43,750 bases of DNA, taken from Sphingobacteriales bacterium. GTDB lineage: Bacteria; Bacteroidota; Bacteroidia; Chitinophagales; UBA2359. A program made the position numbers and the translations under genes. Location of the stretch: assembly GCA_016718845.1 (NCBI GenBank), contig JADKCK010000054.1, positions 1-43,750 on the forward strand, given 5' to 3'. Below, in pieces: positions 1-8,538 of this stretch (positions within the stretch are counted from its first letter, which is position 1; the number at the start of each line of letters is the position of its first letter). The notes beneath the pieces were generated by a model. It was not told where the DNA came from. It made no database searches and saw only the letters and a program-made list of their open reading frames with translations.

Positions 1-60
1 GGCAGCAAGGGGTTGTGCAATAAGTAGTGCGACAAGGAAAGATTTTAGTTGGTTTTTCAT
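1..60 (-). CDS. Secreted protein, N-terminal 20 residues only (cut by window edge)
   Basis: The first 60 bases, read on the minus strand, begin with ATG at 60 and encode Met-Lys-Asn-Gln-Leu-Lys followed by a hydrophobic stretch and an Ala-Ala end. This is a typical Sec signal peptide. The gene continues beyond the left edge, so the mature protein is unknown. Its start lies 20 bases downstream of the stop of the M50 protease gene on the same strand, so the two probably share a transcript. No function can be assigned. Confidence 0.55.
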   Translation of the reverse strand, partial: MKNQLKSFLVALLIAQPLAA

Positions 61-80
61 AAGGGCGCAAATGTTTATTA

Positions 81-1169
81 TTATCGTTTTTGTGCCAAGG
101 CGCTTTTTACCAAAATAAACTCCAAAATGTTTTCGTTATCTACAATACCCACAAAATGGTCGTTTTCTTTTACCAACACAAAATTTGCTTGTTGTTGTTG
201 CATTTGTTGATAGGCTTCTTCGAGGGGTAGATGAGCATCTATGTACACCAAGTTTGTATCCATGACAAATGCCACTGGTTCTGCATCGCCTTTTTGACTT
301 AATGCCCTAATAATATCATCGCGGTTTAATGTACCTACGGGATAACTGTTTTGTGTTACCAAAAACGTTTTGTATTGGCTATTTAGCAACAAATGTACGG
401 CTGTGCTAACGGGTTCGGTGGCTTCGATGGTTTGGTATTGTTGTATCAACGCATTTTTTACGGTATAACCGGTTAGCATTGATTTGGTTTGTACCATTTG
501 TGCTTCGGCTTGGGCACCTAAGAAAATAAAAAAGCCAATAAAGATAAGCATAGGGTTGCCATAAAATCCTAAAAAGATAAAACCAATTGCCAACAACTGT
601 CCAATACGGGCGGCTATGTTGGTGGCTATATGGCGTTCAAATTTCATTGCCAACAAAGCGCGCAAAACCCTACCGCCATCCATCGGGAAGGCTGGTATTA
701 GGTTAAACAAAGCCAACCAAACATTAACCACCAAAAAGTTGAGGAAAAAATTGTGGGCATTTACACCATTTGATAACTCGGCAACTAACACCTCGGTGTT
801 AGGTAGCGTAATAAACAAACCTGTAAACAATGCTAAGGCAATATTAACTGCCGGACCCGCAATGGCTACAACCAACTCTTCGAAAGGTTTTTCGGGGATA
901 GACTCGAGCCTTGCCAAACCGCCAATAGGCAGCATGGTAATGTCTTTGGTTTTTATGTTGTACCTTTTTGCTGCCAACGCATGACCCAACTCGTGCAAAA
1001 AAACCGTTACAAAAATGCTTAACACAAACAACACTGCCCAAGCAATTTGCTGCGTATTACTGCCCGATTGATAATTGCTAAAAATGATAAAAATGATAAG
1101 TATAGCAAACGTCCAGTGAATATAAATGCCAATGCCTGCCACATTGCCTAATTTAAATGCGCCTCTCAT
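81..1169 (-). CDS. Site-2-protease family (M50) membrane metalloprotease with CBS domains
   Basis: This 362-residue polytopic protein is a rhomboid-unrelated, intramembrane zinc protease of the M50 (site-2 protease, SpoIVFB-like) family. Several membrane segments are visible in residues 15-215. The zinc motif HELGH lies at about residues 59-63, and the second catalytic motif, NLIPAFPMDGGRVLR, places the ligand Asp at about 164. The C-terminal third (about 230-360) is soluble and reads as a CBS-domain pair, which in this family senses nucleotides and gates the protease. The length fits the M50/CBS subgroup. The likely role is regulated cleavage of a membrane-bound substrate, which is unknown here. 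It is probably co-transcribed with the partial secreted-protein gene downstream. A palindrome at 1202-1222 sits just upstream of its start. The family call is firm; the substrate is not inferable. Confidence 0.92.
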   Translation of the reverse strand: MRGAFKLGNVAGIGIYIHWTFAILIIFIIFSNYQSGSNTQQIAWAVLFVLSIFVTVFLHELGHALAAKRYNIKTKDITMLPIGGLARLESIPEKPFEELVVAIAGPAVNIALALFTGLFITLPNTEVLVAELSNGVNAHNFFLNFLVVNVWLALFNLIPAFPMDGGRVLRALLAMKFERHIATNIAARIGQLLAIGFIFLGFYGNPMLIFIGFFIFLGAQAEAQMVQTKSMLTGYTVKNALIQQYQTIEATEPVSTAVHLLLNSQYKTFLVTQNSYPVGTLNRDDIIRALSQKGDAEPVAFVMDTNLVYIDAHLPLEEAYQQMQQQQANFVLVKENDHFVGIVDNENILEFILVKSALAQKR

Positions 1170-1201
1170 GTAATAGTTGTTAAGGTGTTTTTTAGTATTT
1201 A

Positions 1202-1222
1202 GGGTATTAACAGTTAATACCC
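1202..1222. promoter_or_regulatory. Perfect inverted repeat upstream of the M50 protease gene, possible operator
   Basis: GGGTATTAA, three bases, then TTAATACCC form a perfect 9-bp inverted repeat 33 bases upstream of the M50 start codon. The size and symmetry suit a dimeric regulator site. A short transcript hairpin is the alternative. No clear TAnnTTTG box was found next to it. Confidence 0.35.
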
Positions 1223-1248
1223 ACAGCCTGAATTTATGTTGGTATCAA

Positions 1249-1290
1249 ATTGCCTTGTTTTCAAAAAATATTGTCTTGTTTTCAAAAAAT
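1249..1290. repeat. Two 21-bp direct repeats
   Basis: Two adjacent 21-base units of the form attgYcttgttttcaaaaaa+t differ at a single position, and a third degenerate partial unit follows (attgccctattttgaaaa). They lie in the 212-bp gap between the M50 gene and the CoA-transferase gene. No function is evident. Confidence 0.7.
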
Positions 1291-1309
1291 ATTGCCCTAT
1301 TTTGAAAAT

Positions 1310-1366
1310 GGCACTACAACAATTTGTAGATGGCAATGCAATATCCATACAAATTGTTGTAGTGTC
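1310..1366. repeat. Long hairpin (17-19 bp stem, 19-base loop) downstream of the CoA-transferase gene
   Basis: CACTACAACAATTTGTA at 1312-1328 is perfectly complementary to 1348-1364. One G-U and one G-C pair extend the stem to 1310-1366. It begins 16 bases beyond the stop of the minus-strand CoA-transferase gene. No T tract follows on either strand, so it is not a canonical intrinsic terminator. It could be a 3'-end processing or stabilising hairpin, or a small palindromic element. Confidence 0.6.
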
Positions 1367-1381
1367 ATAGTTATAAACACA

Positions 1382-2659
1382 TTATTTACCAAATCGTTCA
1401 AAAATTTGTTTTTCTAGCCATTCGCGGTGTGTGGGGTGTGCTATGTTTGCCAAAGCCAAGGCGCGTTGTTTTAGGTTTTTGCCAAACAAATACGCTACGC
1501 CATATTCGGTAACTACATAATGTACGTGCCCGCGTGTAGTTACCACGCCTGCTCCGGGTTTAAGAAACGGAACGATTTTAGATTCTCCATTTTTTGACAT
1601 TGAGTTAAGGGCAATTATTGGTTTGCCGCCATACGACAGGGCTGCTCCGCGCATAAAATCCATTTGTCCGCCAATACCCGAGTATTGATACGTGCCAATT
1701 GAGTCGGCGCAAACTTGCCCTGTAATATCAATTTCTATTGCCGAGTTGATCGCCACTGCTTTGGGGTTAGCCCGTATTACTTTGGTGTCGTTTACGTAGG
1801 CAATGTCCAAAAAAATTACTTGTGGATTATCGTCAATAAAATTGTAGAGTTTTTTAGTGCCTACGGCAAAGCCTGTCACTATTTTGTCGGGGTGTTTTTT
1901 TTTGTATTTATTGGTGATGATGCCTTTTTCGACCAAGGGGATAACACCGTCGGAAAACATTTCGGTATGGATGCCCAAATCTTTGTGGTTGTGTAGGCAC
2001 GACAAAACGGCATCGGGTATTGCCCCTATGCCTAATTGCAGTGTAGAGCGGTCTTCGATTAGTTCGGCGCAATATCGCCCAATACTAAGGCTTTCTTCGG
2101 TTATTTTTTGTTGATAGCTAACTTCGGGTAGTGGTTCATCTACCTCAACAAAAGCATTTATTTCGCTGATGTGTACAATGCCATCGCCATGTGTGCGGGG
2201 CATTTGTTTATTGACCTGTGCAATAACATGTTTGGCATGTTTTATGGCAGTGCGTGCCACATCAACCGAGGTGCCTAACGAGCAGAAGCCATGTTTGTCG
2301 GGTGGCGATACATGTACTAAGGCTACATCTAAGGGCAAAATACCTTTCTCGAAAAGTAAATGTATTTCGCTTAAAAAAACGGGTACATAGTCGCCATCAC
2401 TACCGTTCACTATTTCTCGGACGTTGTCGGATACAAACAACGAGTTGATGAAAAAACTTTTACCCAAATCGGGTTCGTCAAAAAGGTCTTTGCCTAAGGT
2501 GGTTATGCTTACTAATTCTACGTTTCGCAGGGTGTCTTTTCGGGCAAAAAGGGCTTTTAGCAAATGCGTTGGCGTGGCGGCGCTGCCATGTACAAACACA
2601 CGGTCGCCGCTTTTTACTACTTCTACTTCTTCGCTGGCTAATCTATAGTTTTGTGTCAT
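1382..2659 (-). CDS. Acetyl-CoA hydrolase/transferase family protein (4-hydroxybutyrate CoA-transferase-like)
   Basis: This 425-residue cytoplasmic enzyme belongs to the acetyl-CoA hydrolase/transferase family, which moves CoA between acetyl-CoA and another carboxylic acid through a glutamyl-CoA thioester. The motif GIHTEMFSDG (about residues 229-238) carries the expected catalytic Glu at about 233. GIGGQMDF (about 328-335) and the C-terminal VTEYGVAYLFG segment are also conserved in the 4-hydroxybutyrate/butyrate CoA-transferase group. The length matches the family (about 430). The start codon overlaps the stop of the upstream PEP synthase gene as ATGA (2656-2659), which implies translational coupling in a two-gene operon. 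The acceptor acid (acetate, butyrate, 4-hydroxybutyrate or succinate) cannot be decided from sequence alone. Confidence 0.9.
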   Translation of the reverse strand: MTQNYRLASEEVEVVKSGDRVFVHGSAATPTHLLKALFARKDTLRNVELVSITTLGKDLFDEPDLGKSFFINSLFVSDNVREIVNGSDGDYVPVFLSEIHLLFEKGILPLDVALVHVSPPDKHGFCSLGTSVDVARTAIKHAKHVIAQVNKQMPRTHGDGIVHISEINAFVEVDEPLPEVSYQQKITEESLSIGRYCAELIEDRSTLQLGIGAIPDAVLSCLHNHKDLGIHTEMFSDGVIPLVEKGIITNKYKKKHPDKIVTGFAVGTKKLYNFIDDNPQVIFLDIAYVNDTKVIRANPKAVAINSAIEIDITGQVCADSIGTYQYSGIGGQMDFMRGAALSYGGKPIIALNSMSKNGESKIVPFLKPGAGVVTTRGHVHYVVTEYGVAYLFGKNLKQRALALANIAHPTHREWLEKQIFERFGK

Positions 2660-5070
2660 GGTTTGTTGTGTGTTTTTTCGGCTTCTAAAATATTTTCGAT
2701 GCCTCGTATTAGTGCGTCGGGATTAAAGGATATGCTATCTATGCCTTCTTCTACCAAAAATTGGGCGAAGGCGGGAATATCGCTTGGTGCTTGTCCGCAT
2801 AAACCAACTTTAATGTGGTTGCGTTTGGCAGCTCTGATAGCTTCGCGTATTAGGGCTTTAACGGCGGGGTTTTCTTCGCTAAACAAATAGCTGATTAGTG
2901 CCGAGTCGCGGTCAAGTCCAAGGGTAAGTTGGGTTAAATCGTTCGAGCCTATCGAAAATCCATCAAACATTTTGGCAAACTCGTCGGCAAGCAGTACATT
3001 GCTGGGTATCTCTACCATTACGTACACTTCCAATCCGTTTTGGTGTTGTACTAAACCATTGGTAGCTAGTTCGTTTAGTACCTGTTGTCCTTCGTCGAGG
3101 GTTCGGCAAAAGGGTATCATTAGTTTTACGTTGGTCATGCCCATTTCTTCGCGCACTTTTTTCATGGCTTGGCACTCTAAGGCAAAGCCTTTTCGGTAAA
3201 AGTTGCTGTAATACCTCGATGCTCCGCGTAAGCCTATCATGGGGTTTTCTTCGTGCGGTTCAAAGTATTTACCGCCTAATAAATTGGCGTATTCGTTGCT
3301 TTTAAAATCGCTTAGTCGCACAATTACTTCGTTTGGATAAAAAGCGGCGGCAACTATGGCTACTGCTTCGGCTAATTTATCCACAAAATATTGTTTGCCA
3401 TCGGCATAATCTTTGGTTAGTTCGGCTATTTGTTTTTGGGTTTCGGGGTCGGTTATTTTATCGGGTTCGCAAAGTGCTAAGGGGTGTATGCAAATGCTGT
3501 TAGATATGGCGAACTCTAATCGCAACAAACCTACGCCTTTGTTTGGGTAATTGCTTAGTTCAAAAGCTCGGTCGGGGTCGGCAAGAATAAGTAGCGGTAG
3601 GGTTTGGGGCATTGGTATTTGGCTAAAATCCTGTTCGGTGGTTGTCCATGATAGTTTTCCGTTGTAGATGTGTCCTTCTTTACCTTCGGCGCACGAAACG
3701 GTAATTTCTTGTCCGTCTTTGATTACTTCGGTGGCATTGTGGCAGCCAACAACGGCAACGGTTCCAAGTTCGCGGGCAACAATAGCGGCATGGCTAGTGC
3801 GTCCGCCTTTGTTGGTAATAATGGCGGCGGCTTTTTTCAATATGGTATCCCAATCGGGGTTGGTAATATCGGTTACTAATATTTCGCCTTGTTTTAGTTG
3901 GTCGCCTTCTTGTGGGTTGTGTAAAATGCGTGCTTTGCCCGATGCAATTTTTTCGCCCAATGCAATACCTTTTGTTAGCAGTTGTCCGTGTTCGGTTAGT
4001 TTAAACAGTTCTTTTATTTGTTTGCGTTTTTTACCGTAAATGGTTTCTGGTCGGGCTTGTACAATATATAGTTGGTTGTTTAGTCCATCTTTAGCCCATT
4101 CAATATCCATTGATTTAGCATAATGGTGGGCTATAATTTGGCACCATTTGGCTAATTGTATTACTTCGAGATTGGTTAAAGATAGCTCTTTCTTTTTTTG
4201 TGGCGATGTATCCAGATTTAGGGTCGTTTTTTCTGCCGATACTTTGTCTGTTGTAGCTGTTTGTTCGGTGGCGTAAATCATGGTAAATTCTTTTTCGCCA
4301 CAACGTGTTTTTAAGATGGGGTTGTATTTGTCGTTGTTGAGGGTAGGTTTAAACACAATCCATTCGTCGGGGGTAACGCGTCCTTGCACAATGTTTTCGC
4401 CCAATCCCCAAATACCATTAATAACAATAGCATTTTGGAAACCGCTATCGGGGTCTATGGTAAAAGCTACACCCGACGATGCCTTGTCGCTGCGCACCAT
4501 TTGTTGTACGCCCACCGATATGGCAATGTCTACATCTACAAAACCCATGTCGTAACGATATTTAATGGCGCGGTCGGTAAACAACGAGGCATAACACAAC
4601 TTAACCGCTTCGAGCAATTGTTGTTCGCCACAAATGTTTAAGTACGATTCCATTCGACCGGCAAAGCTGGCGGTGGGTAAATCTTCGGCGGTGGCGCTGC
4701 TGCGCACAGCAACCGTAAGTTGTTGGGTGCCGCATTGCTCCGACAGTTGATGATAGGCTTGTACTAAGGCTGTTTGTAGTTGGTCAGGGAAAACGGATTC
4801 GAGTATCAACTGCCTTGTTTGGTTGCCAACAGCTACTAAATTGGTATATTGATTGGTATCAACGGTTTGTATTAAATCGTTGAGTTGTTGTGTTAGATTG
4901 TTTTGGTTGCAAAACAAACGGTAGGCATCGGCGGTTAGGGCAAAACCGTTAGGTATGTTTACTCCTTTGGTGCTTAATTGGCTATACATTTCGCCCAACG
5001 AGGCATTTTTGCCGCCTACTTTGCCAATATCGGCAATGCTTATTTGGTTAAAAAACAGAATTGGTTTCAT
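2656..5070 (-). CDS. ppsA: Phosphoenolpyruvate synthase (pyruvate, water dikinase)
   Basis: This 804-residue enzyme makes PEP from pyruvate and ATP, yielding AMP and phosphate, and supports gluconeogenesis. The order of domains is standard: an N-terminal ATP-grasp nucleotide-binding domain (VRSSATAEDLP near 122-132), a swivelling phosphohistidine domain with GGRTSHAAIVAREL (phosphorylated His about 427), and a C-terminal TIM-barrel PEP/pyruvate domain. The last domain contains MVEIPSNV, GSNDLTQLTLG and VGLCGQAPSD, with the catalytic Cys near the end. The length is close to the usual 790-810. The downstream CoA-transferase overlaps it by four bases. Together they suggest a module that handles acyl-CoA or acetate and returns carbon to PEP. 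Pyruvate phosphate dikinase is less likely because the length and motif order match PpsA. Confidence 0.95.
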   Translation of the reverse strand: MKPILFFNQISIADIGKVGGKNASLGEMYSQLSTKGVNIPNGFALTADAYRLFCNQNNLTQQLNDLIQTVDTNQYTNLVAVGNQTRQLILESVFPDQLQTALVQAYHQLSEQCGTQQLTVAVRSSATAEDLPTASFAGRMESYLNICGEQQLLEAVKLCYASLFTDRAIKYRYDMGFVDVDIAISVGVQQMVRSDKASSGVAFTIDPDSGFQNAIVINGIWGLGENIVQGRVTPDEWIVFKPTLNNDKYNPILKTRCGEKEFTMIYATEQTATTDKVSAEKTTLNLDTSPQKKKELSLTNLEVIQLAKWCQIIAHHYAKSMDIEWAKDGLNNQLYIVQARPETIYGKKRKQIKELFKLTEHGQLLTKGIALGEKIASGKARILHNPQEGDQLKQGEILVTDITNPDWDTILKKAAAIITNKGGRTSHAAIVARELGTVAVVGCHNATEVIKDGQEITVSCAEGKEGHIYNGKLSWTTTEQDFSQIPMPQTLPLLILADPDRAFELSNYPNKGVGLLRLEFAISNSICIHPLALCEPDKITDPETQKQIAELTKDYADGKQYFVDKLAEAVAIVAAAFYPNEVIVRLSDFKSNEYANLLGGKYFEPHEENPMIGLRGASRYYSNFYRKGFALECQAMKKVREEMGMTNVKLMIPFCRTLDEGQQVLNELATNGLVQHQNGLEVYVMVEIPSNVLLADEFAKMFDGFSIGSNDLTQLTLGLDRDSALISYLFSEENPAVKALIREAIRAAKRNHIKVGLCGQAPSDIPAFAQFLVEEGIDSISFNPDALIRGIENILEAEKTHNKP

Positions 5071-5123
5071 TTTGTTTGTTGTGATGATGAGAAAAATATT
5101 TTTTGGAGAGCAAGTACGATAAT

Positions 5124-5150
5124 CCCGCCAAATTTAACTAACTTGGCGGG
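5124..5150. terminator. Hairpin between the SDR gene and ppsA
   Basis: CCCGCCAA and TTGGCGGG form a perfect 8-bp stem around an 11-base A/T loop. It is 20 bases beyond the SDR stop codon and 54 bases upstream of the ppsA start (both minus strand). No strong T tract follows, so it may be a weak terminator or a leader hairpin of ppsA. Confidence 0.45.
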
Positions 5151-5169
5151 ATACCTATATAATGTCGTT

Positions 5170-5925
5170 TTATTGAGCCACCCAACCGCCGTCTACGGTC
5201 ATGGCGTTACCTGTCACAAACGATGCCTCGTCGGAGCAAAGCCATATTACGGCATTAGCTACCTCGTCGGGTTGCCCTAATCTACCAATAGGTTCTAAGG
5301 CGGCAAACTGTGCTTCTACTTCTTTTTGTTTGCCTGTAATACGGTCTATCATAGGGGTTGCAATGGCACCTGGGCAAACGGCATTTACCCTAATGCCCAA
5401 TTTGGCGCACTCAAGTGCCGATGTTTTTGTTAATCCGATAATACCATGTTTAGAGGCTACATAGGCGGGTAAGCCTGCAAAACCTATCAAACCAGCCACC
5501 GATGCGCAATTGACAATAGCTCCTTTGCCTTGTTTAAGCATTTCGGCAATTTCGTATTTCATACATAGCCAAACACCTTTTAGGTTAACGCCTATGGTTT
5601 TGTCCCAATTTTCTTCGGTACATTCGTGTGCTACCGCCGATGCCCCTTCGATACCTGCGTTGTTAAAGGCATAATCAATACGCCCGTAAGTAGCAATAGT
5701 TTGGTCAATCATGGCTTTTACTTGCTCCGATTTTGATACATCGCACTGTATAAAAATAGCGTTGCCCCCCATAGCCTTAATAGCGTTAAGGGTTTCGTGG
5801 TCTGTTACCCAATCCACGATAACTACATTAGCTCCGTTTTGAGCAAAAGCAATGGCAGTAGCTCTGCCGATGCCAAAACTGCCGCCTGTAACAATGGCGG
5901 TTTTGTTTTTGAAAGATGTGTTCAT
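5170..5925 (-). CDS. Short-chain dehydrogenase/reductase, NAD-type classical SDR
   Basis: This protein is a Rossmann-fold oxidoreductase of the classical SDR family. Starting at the Met at 5925 gives 251 residues, the usual length. A longer open frame back to 5955 exists, but it runs into the -7 promoter box, so the inner start is preferred. Visible motifs are TGGSFGIG (residues 13-20) for the cofactor, an acidic residue at the end of the second strand (VVIVDW, Asp about 38), which favours NAD(H), NNAG (88-91), catalytic Asn about 114, Ser about 142 and Tyr155-x3-Lys159. The C-terminal DGGW is typical of 3-ketoacyl-ACP reductase/glucose dehydrogenase-like SDRs. The substrate is not identifiable. 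It has its own promoter with a palindromic site directly upstream. Confidence 0.9.
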   Translation of the reverse strand: MNTSFKNKTAIVTGGSFGIGRATAIAFAQNGANVVIVDWVTDHETLNAIKAMGGNAIFIQCDVSKSEQVKAMIDQTIATYGRIDYAFNNAGIEGASAVAHECTEENWDKTIGVNLKGVWLCMKYEIAEMLKQGKGAIVNCASVAGLIGFAGLPAYVASKHGIIGLTKTSALECAKLGIRVNAVCPGAIATPMIDRITGKQKEVEAQFAALEPIGRLGQPDEVANAVIWLCSDEASFVTGNAMTVDGGWVAQ

Positions 5926-5954
5926 AAGTTTAATTGCTTTGAGAAATAATAACA

Positions 5955-5980
5955 CAAAGGTACTTCAGTTTTATGAAGTA
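5955..5980 (-). promoter_or_regulatory. Promoter -7 box with overlapping palindromic operator for the SDR gene
   Basis: On the minus strand TACCTTTG (5962 to 5955) matches the Bacteroidota -7 consensus TAnnTTTG and lies 30 bases upstream of the SDR ATG at 5925. A perfect 7-bp inverted repeat, TACTTCA-6 bases-TGAAGTA (5961-5980), overlaps the box at its TA. A repressor bound there would block the promoter. The regulator is not identified. Confidence 0.6.
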
Positions 5981-6051
5981 TTTAGTGAGGGTTATCACGC
6001 TCAAACATGATTTTTATCATCTTTTTGGCAGTTTGGGGCGATTATAAACAC

Positions 6052-6088
6052 CAAAATGCCACAAACCATTAAGTTTGCGGCATTTTTG
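6052..6088 (-). terminator. Intrinsic terminator of guaB
   Basis: AAAATGCCGCAAA pairs with TTTGTGGCATTTT (minus strand) through one G-U wobble, with a short loop and T-rich flank. It lies 11 bases beyond the guaB stop codon. The plus-strand version has an A-C mismatch instead, which points to use on the minus strand. Confidence 0.75.
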
Positions 6089-6098
6089 TAGGTTTTGT

Positions 6099-7226
6099 TT
6101 AGTTGCGTTTATAGTTTGGTGCTTCGCGGATACCCGTGATGCTGTGTGGGTGGCTTTCTAATAAGCCTGCATTGGTAATACGCACAAAGCGCGTTTTGGC
6201 ATGTAAATCGGCAATAGTGGCGGCGCCAGCATAGCCCATGCCTTGTCGCAATCCGCCCACCAATTGAAACAGTACTTCGGCAAGTTTGCCCCGATAAATT
6301 ACCCTGCCAACTACGCCTTCGGCAACTGTTTTTTGGGTATTTTGTTGTCCGTATCTGTCGCGTCCCATGCCTTTTTGCATTGCCTCCATAGACCCCATGC
6401 CGCGATAGGTTTTATAGGTTTTACCATCTATTTCTTCTGTTTCGCCTGGGCATTCGTCGCAGCCTGCCAACAAACTGCCCAGCATACAAACGTTTGCCCC
6501 TGCTACCAATGCTTTAACAATATCGCCCGAGTATTTTAATCCGCCATCGGCAATAATGGGTATGTTATAGGCTTTTGCCACTTGCCAAGCATCGTAAATT
6601 GCCGACACCTGTGGCACGCCCGAGCCTGCTATGATGCGCGTGGTACAGATAGACCCACTACCTACGCCTACCTTAATAGCATCGGCTCCAGCTTTTATAA
6701 GGGCTTCGGCACCTTTTTCGGTGGCTATATTTCCGCCAATAATAGGCAGATTGGGATAGCGTTGTTTGGCTTCGGCAAGGGTATCCAATACGCCTTTCGA
6801 GTGTCCGTGTGCGGTATCAATGGCTACAATATCTACGCCTGCATCTACCAACAAAGCCAAGCGCTCTAAGGCTATTTCGCCAACGCCAATGGCTGCGCCT
6901 ACCAACAGTTGCCCGTTTTTATCGAGGCTTGGTGTGGTAAATAAATCGCGGTTAATGGCGTGTTGCTTTACTTTTTGCACCTCGTTGGCTTGTTTGTGTG
7001 CATCTAGGTTGCGATGAATAATGCCCGCACCACCTAATAAAGCCATAGCTGCCGCCATAGTGCTTTCGGTAACGGTATCCATACCCGAGCTAACTAACGG
7101 AACAGCCAAACGTATGTTTTGGGTTAGATACGTGCTTACATCGGTTTGCGGTGGTAATACCTCGGCATAATCGGGTACAATTAATACATCGTCGAAGGTA
7201 ATGGCTTCTTTTATTATCTTGTGCAT
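6099..7226 (-). CDS. guaB: IMP dehydrogenase lacking the CBS (Bateman) module
   Basis: This 375-residue TIM-barrel enzyme oxidises IMP to XMP with NAD, the first committed step to GMP. The substrate loop VGSGSICTTRIIAGSGVPQ carries the catalytic Cys at about 194. The phosphate-binding IADGG and GSLLAG segments, the flap with DRYGQ (catalytic Arg-Tyr pair), VAEGVVGRVIYRG and the C-terminal FVRITNAGLLESHPH...EAPNY are all typical of IMPDH. These features argue against GMP reductase, which is similar in length. Most IMPDHs have about 490 residues because two CBS domains are inserted after the first barrel strands. Here the segment after HRNLDAHKQANEVQKVKQH runs almost directly into LLVGAAIG, so the insert is absent. 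guaA and hpt follow within 5 kb on the same strand. The upstream gap is filled by a satellite array. Confidence 0.95.
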   Translation of the reverse strand: MHKIIKEAITFDDVLIVPDYAEVLPPQTDVSTYLTQNIRLAVPLVSSGMDTVTESTMAAAMALLGGAGIIHRNLDAHKQANEVQKVKQHAINRDLFTTPSLDKNGQLLVGAAIGVGEIALERLALLVDAGVDIVAIDTAHGHSKGVLDTLAEAKQRYPNLPIIGGNIATEKGAEALIKAGADAIKVGVGSGSICTTRIIAGSGVPQVSAIYDAWQVAKAYNIPIIADGGLKYSGDIVKALVAGANVCMLGSLLAGCDECPGETEEIDGKTYKTYRGMGSMEAMQKGMGRDRYGQQNTQKTVAEGVVGRVIYRGKLAEVLFQLVGGLRQGMGYAGAATIADLHAKTRFVRITNAGLLESHPHSITGIREAPNYKRN

Positions 7227-7402
7227 AGTTCAAAAAGTTTTAGTAGCTTATATCTGGCTGATTAATTGTTTCGGACGCAAAACATTTAATCGTTTTGTTT
7301 TTAAAAAAGAGGAGTAGTTGGTTTGTTATTTATTTTGGCAGACGCGGTATTTGCCAAATGCTTGTTGCTTGTGTGACACAAGCAACGGCTACCCAGACCA
7401 TC

Positions 7403-8538
7403 GCTAAAATGTTTTTTCGATACTTCACAACATCACAATATCGCCACATCACAATATCGCTGCATCGCAAAATAGAATGCTGATTTTTCGACACATAGAT
7501 GCATAGATTAACATAGGCACATAGACCATCGCTGCATCGCAAAATAGAATGCTGATTTTTCGACACATAGATGCATAGATTAACATAGGCACATAGATCT
7601 ACACTAAATGTTGTTTTCGATACTTCGCAACATCGCCACATCACAATATCGCCACATCACAATATCGCCACATCGCAATATCGCCACATCGCAATATCGC
7701 CACATCGCAATATCGCCACATCGCAATATCGCTGCATCGCAAAATAGAACGCTGATTTTTCGACACATAGATGCATAGATTAACATAGGTACATAGACCT
7801 ACACTAAAATGTTGTTTTCGATACTTCGCAACATCGCAACATCACAATATCGCCACATCACAATATCGCTGCATCGCAAAATATAACGCTGATTTTTCGA
7901 CACATAGATGCATAGATTAACATAGGTACATAGACCTACACTAAAATGTTGTTTTCGATACTTCGCAACATCACAACATCACCACATCGCAATATCGCTG
8001 CATCGCAAAATAGAACGCTGATTTTTCGACACATAGATGCATAGATTAACATAGGTACATAGTCCTACACTAAAATGTTGTTTTCGATACTTCGCAACAT
8101 CACAATATCGCAACATCACAATATCGCCACATCGCACAATAGAACGCTGATTTTTCGACACATAGATGCATAGATTAACATAGGTACATAGTCCTACACT
8201 AAAATGTTGTTTTCGATACTTCGCAACATCGCAACATCACAATATCGCCACATCACAATATCGCCACATCGCAATATCGCCACATCGCAATATCGCCACA
8301 TCGCAATATCGCCACATCACAATATCGCTGCATCGCAAAATAGAACGCTGATTTTTCGACACATAGATGCATAGATTAACATAGGTACATAGTCCTACAC
8401 TAAAATGTTGTTTTCGATACTTCGCAACATCGCCACATCGCAATATCGCTGCATCGCAAAATATAACGCTGATTTTTCGACACATAGATGCATAGATTAA
8501 CATAGGTACATAGACCTACACTAAAATGTTGTTTTCGA
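7403..8538. repeat. Compound satellite: constant core alternating with variable 8-bp repeats
   Basis: This tract holds eight copies of a core of about 100 bp. The core contains ctgatttttcgacacatag, acatag-rich steps, cctacactaaaatgttg and ttttcgatacttcgcaac. Between the cores lie runs of an 8-bp unit of the form AYATCRCM (for example acatcgca, atatcgcc). The landmark tgattttt occurs at 7481, 7553, 7753, 7890, 8019, 8148, 8349 and 8470. Spacings are 72, 200, 137, 129, 129, 201 and 121, so, apart from single-base drift, full units differ by multiples of 8. The second unit lacks the right half of the core. All frames stay open through the repeats, so the ORFs here are spurious. It fills the gap between guaB and hpt. 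Confidence 0.9.

Noticed and set aside
6099..7226. GMP reductase instead of IMP dehydrogenase
   Set aside because: The GSICTTR..AGSGVPQ loop, DRYGQ flap and C-terminal FVRIT..G..ESHPH motif are IMPDH-specific; only the length resembles GMP reductase.
7330..8503. Minus-strand ORFs with Cys/Asp/Trp/Arg-rich repeats
   Set aside because: They are translations of the 8-bp satellite, which leaves all frames open; there is no start context or codon bias.
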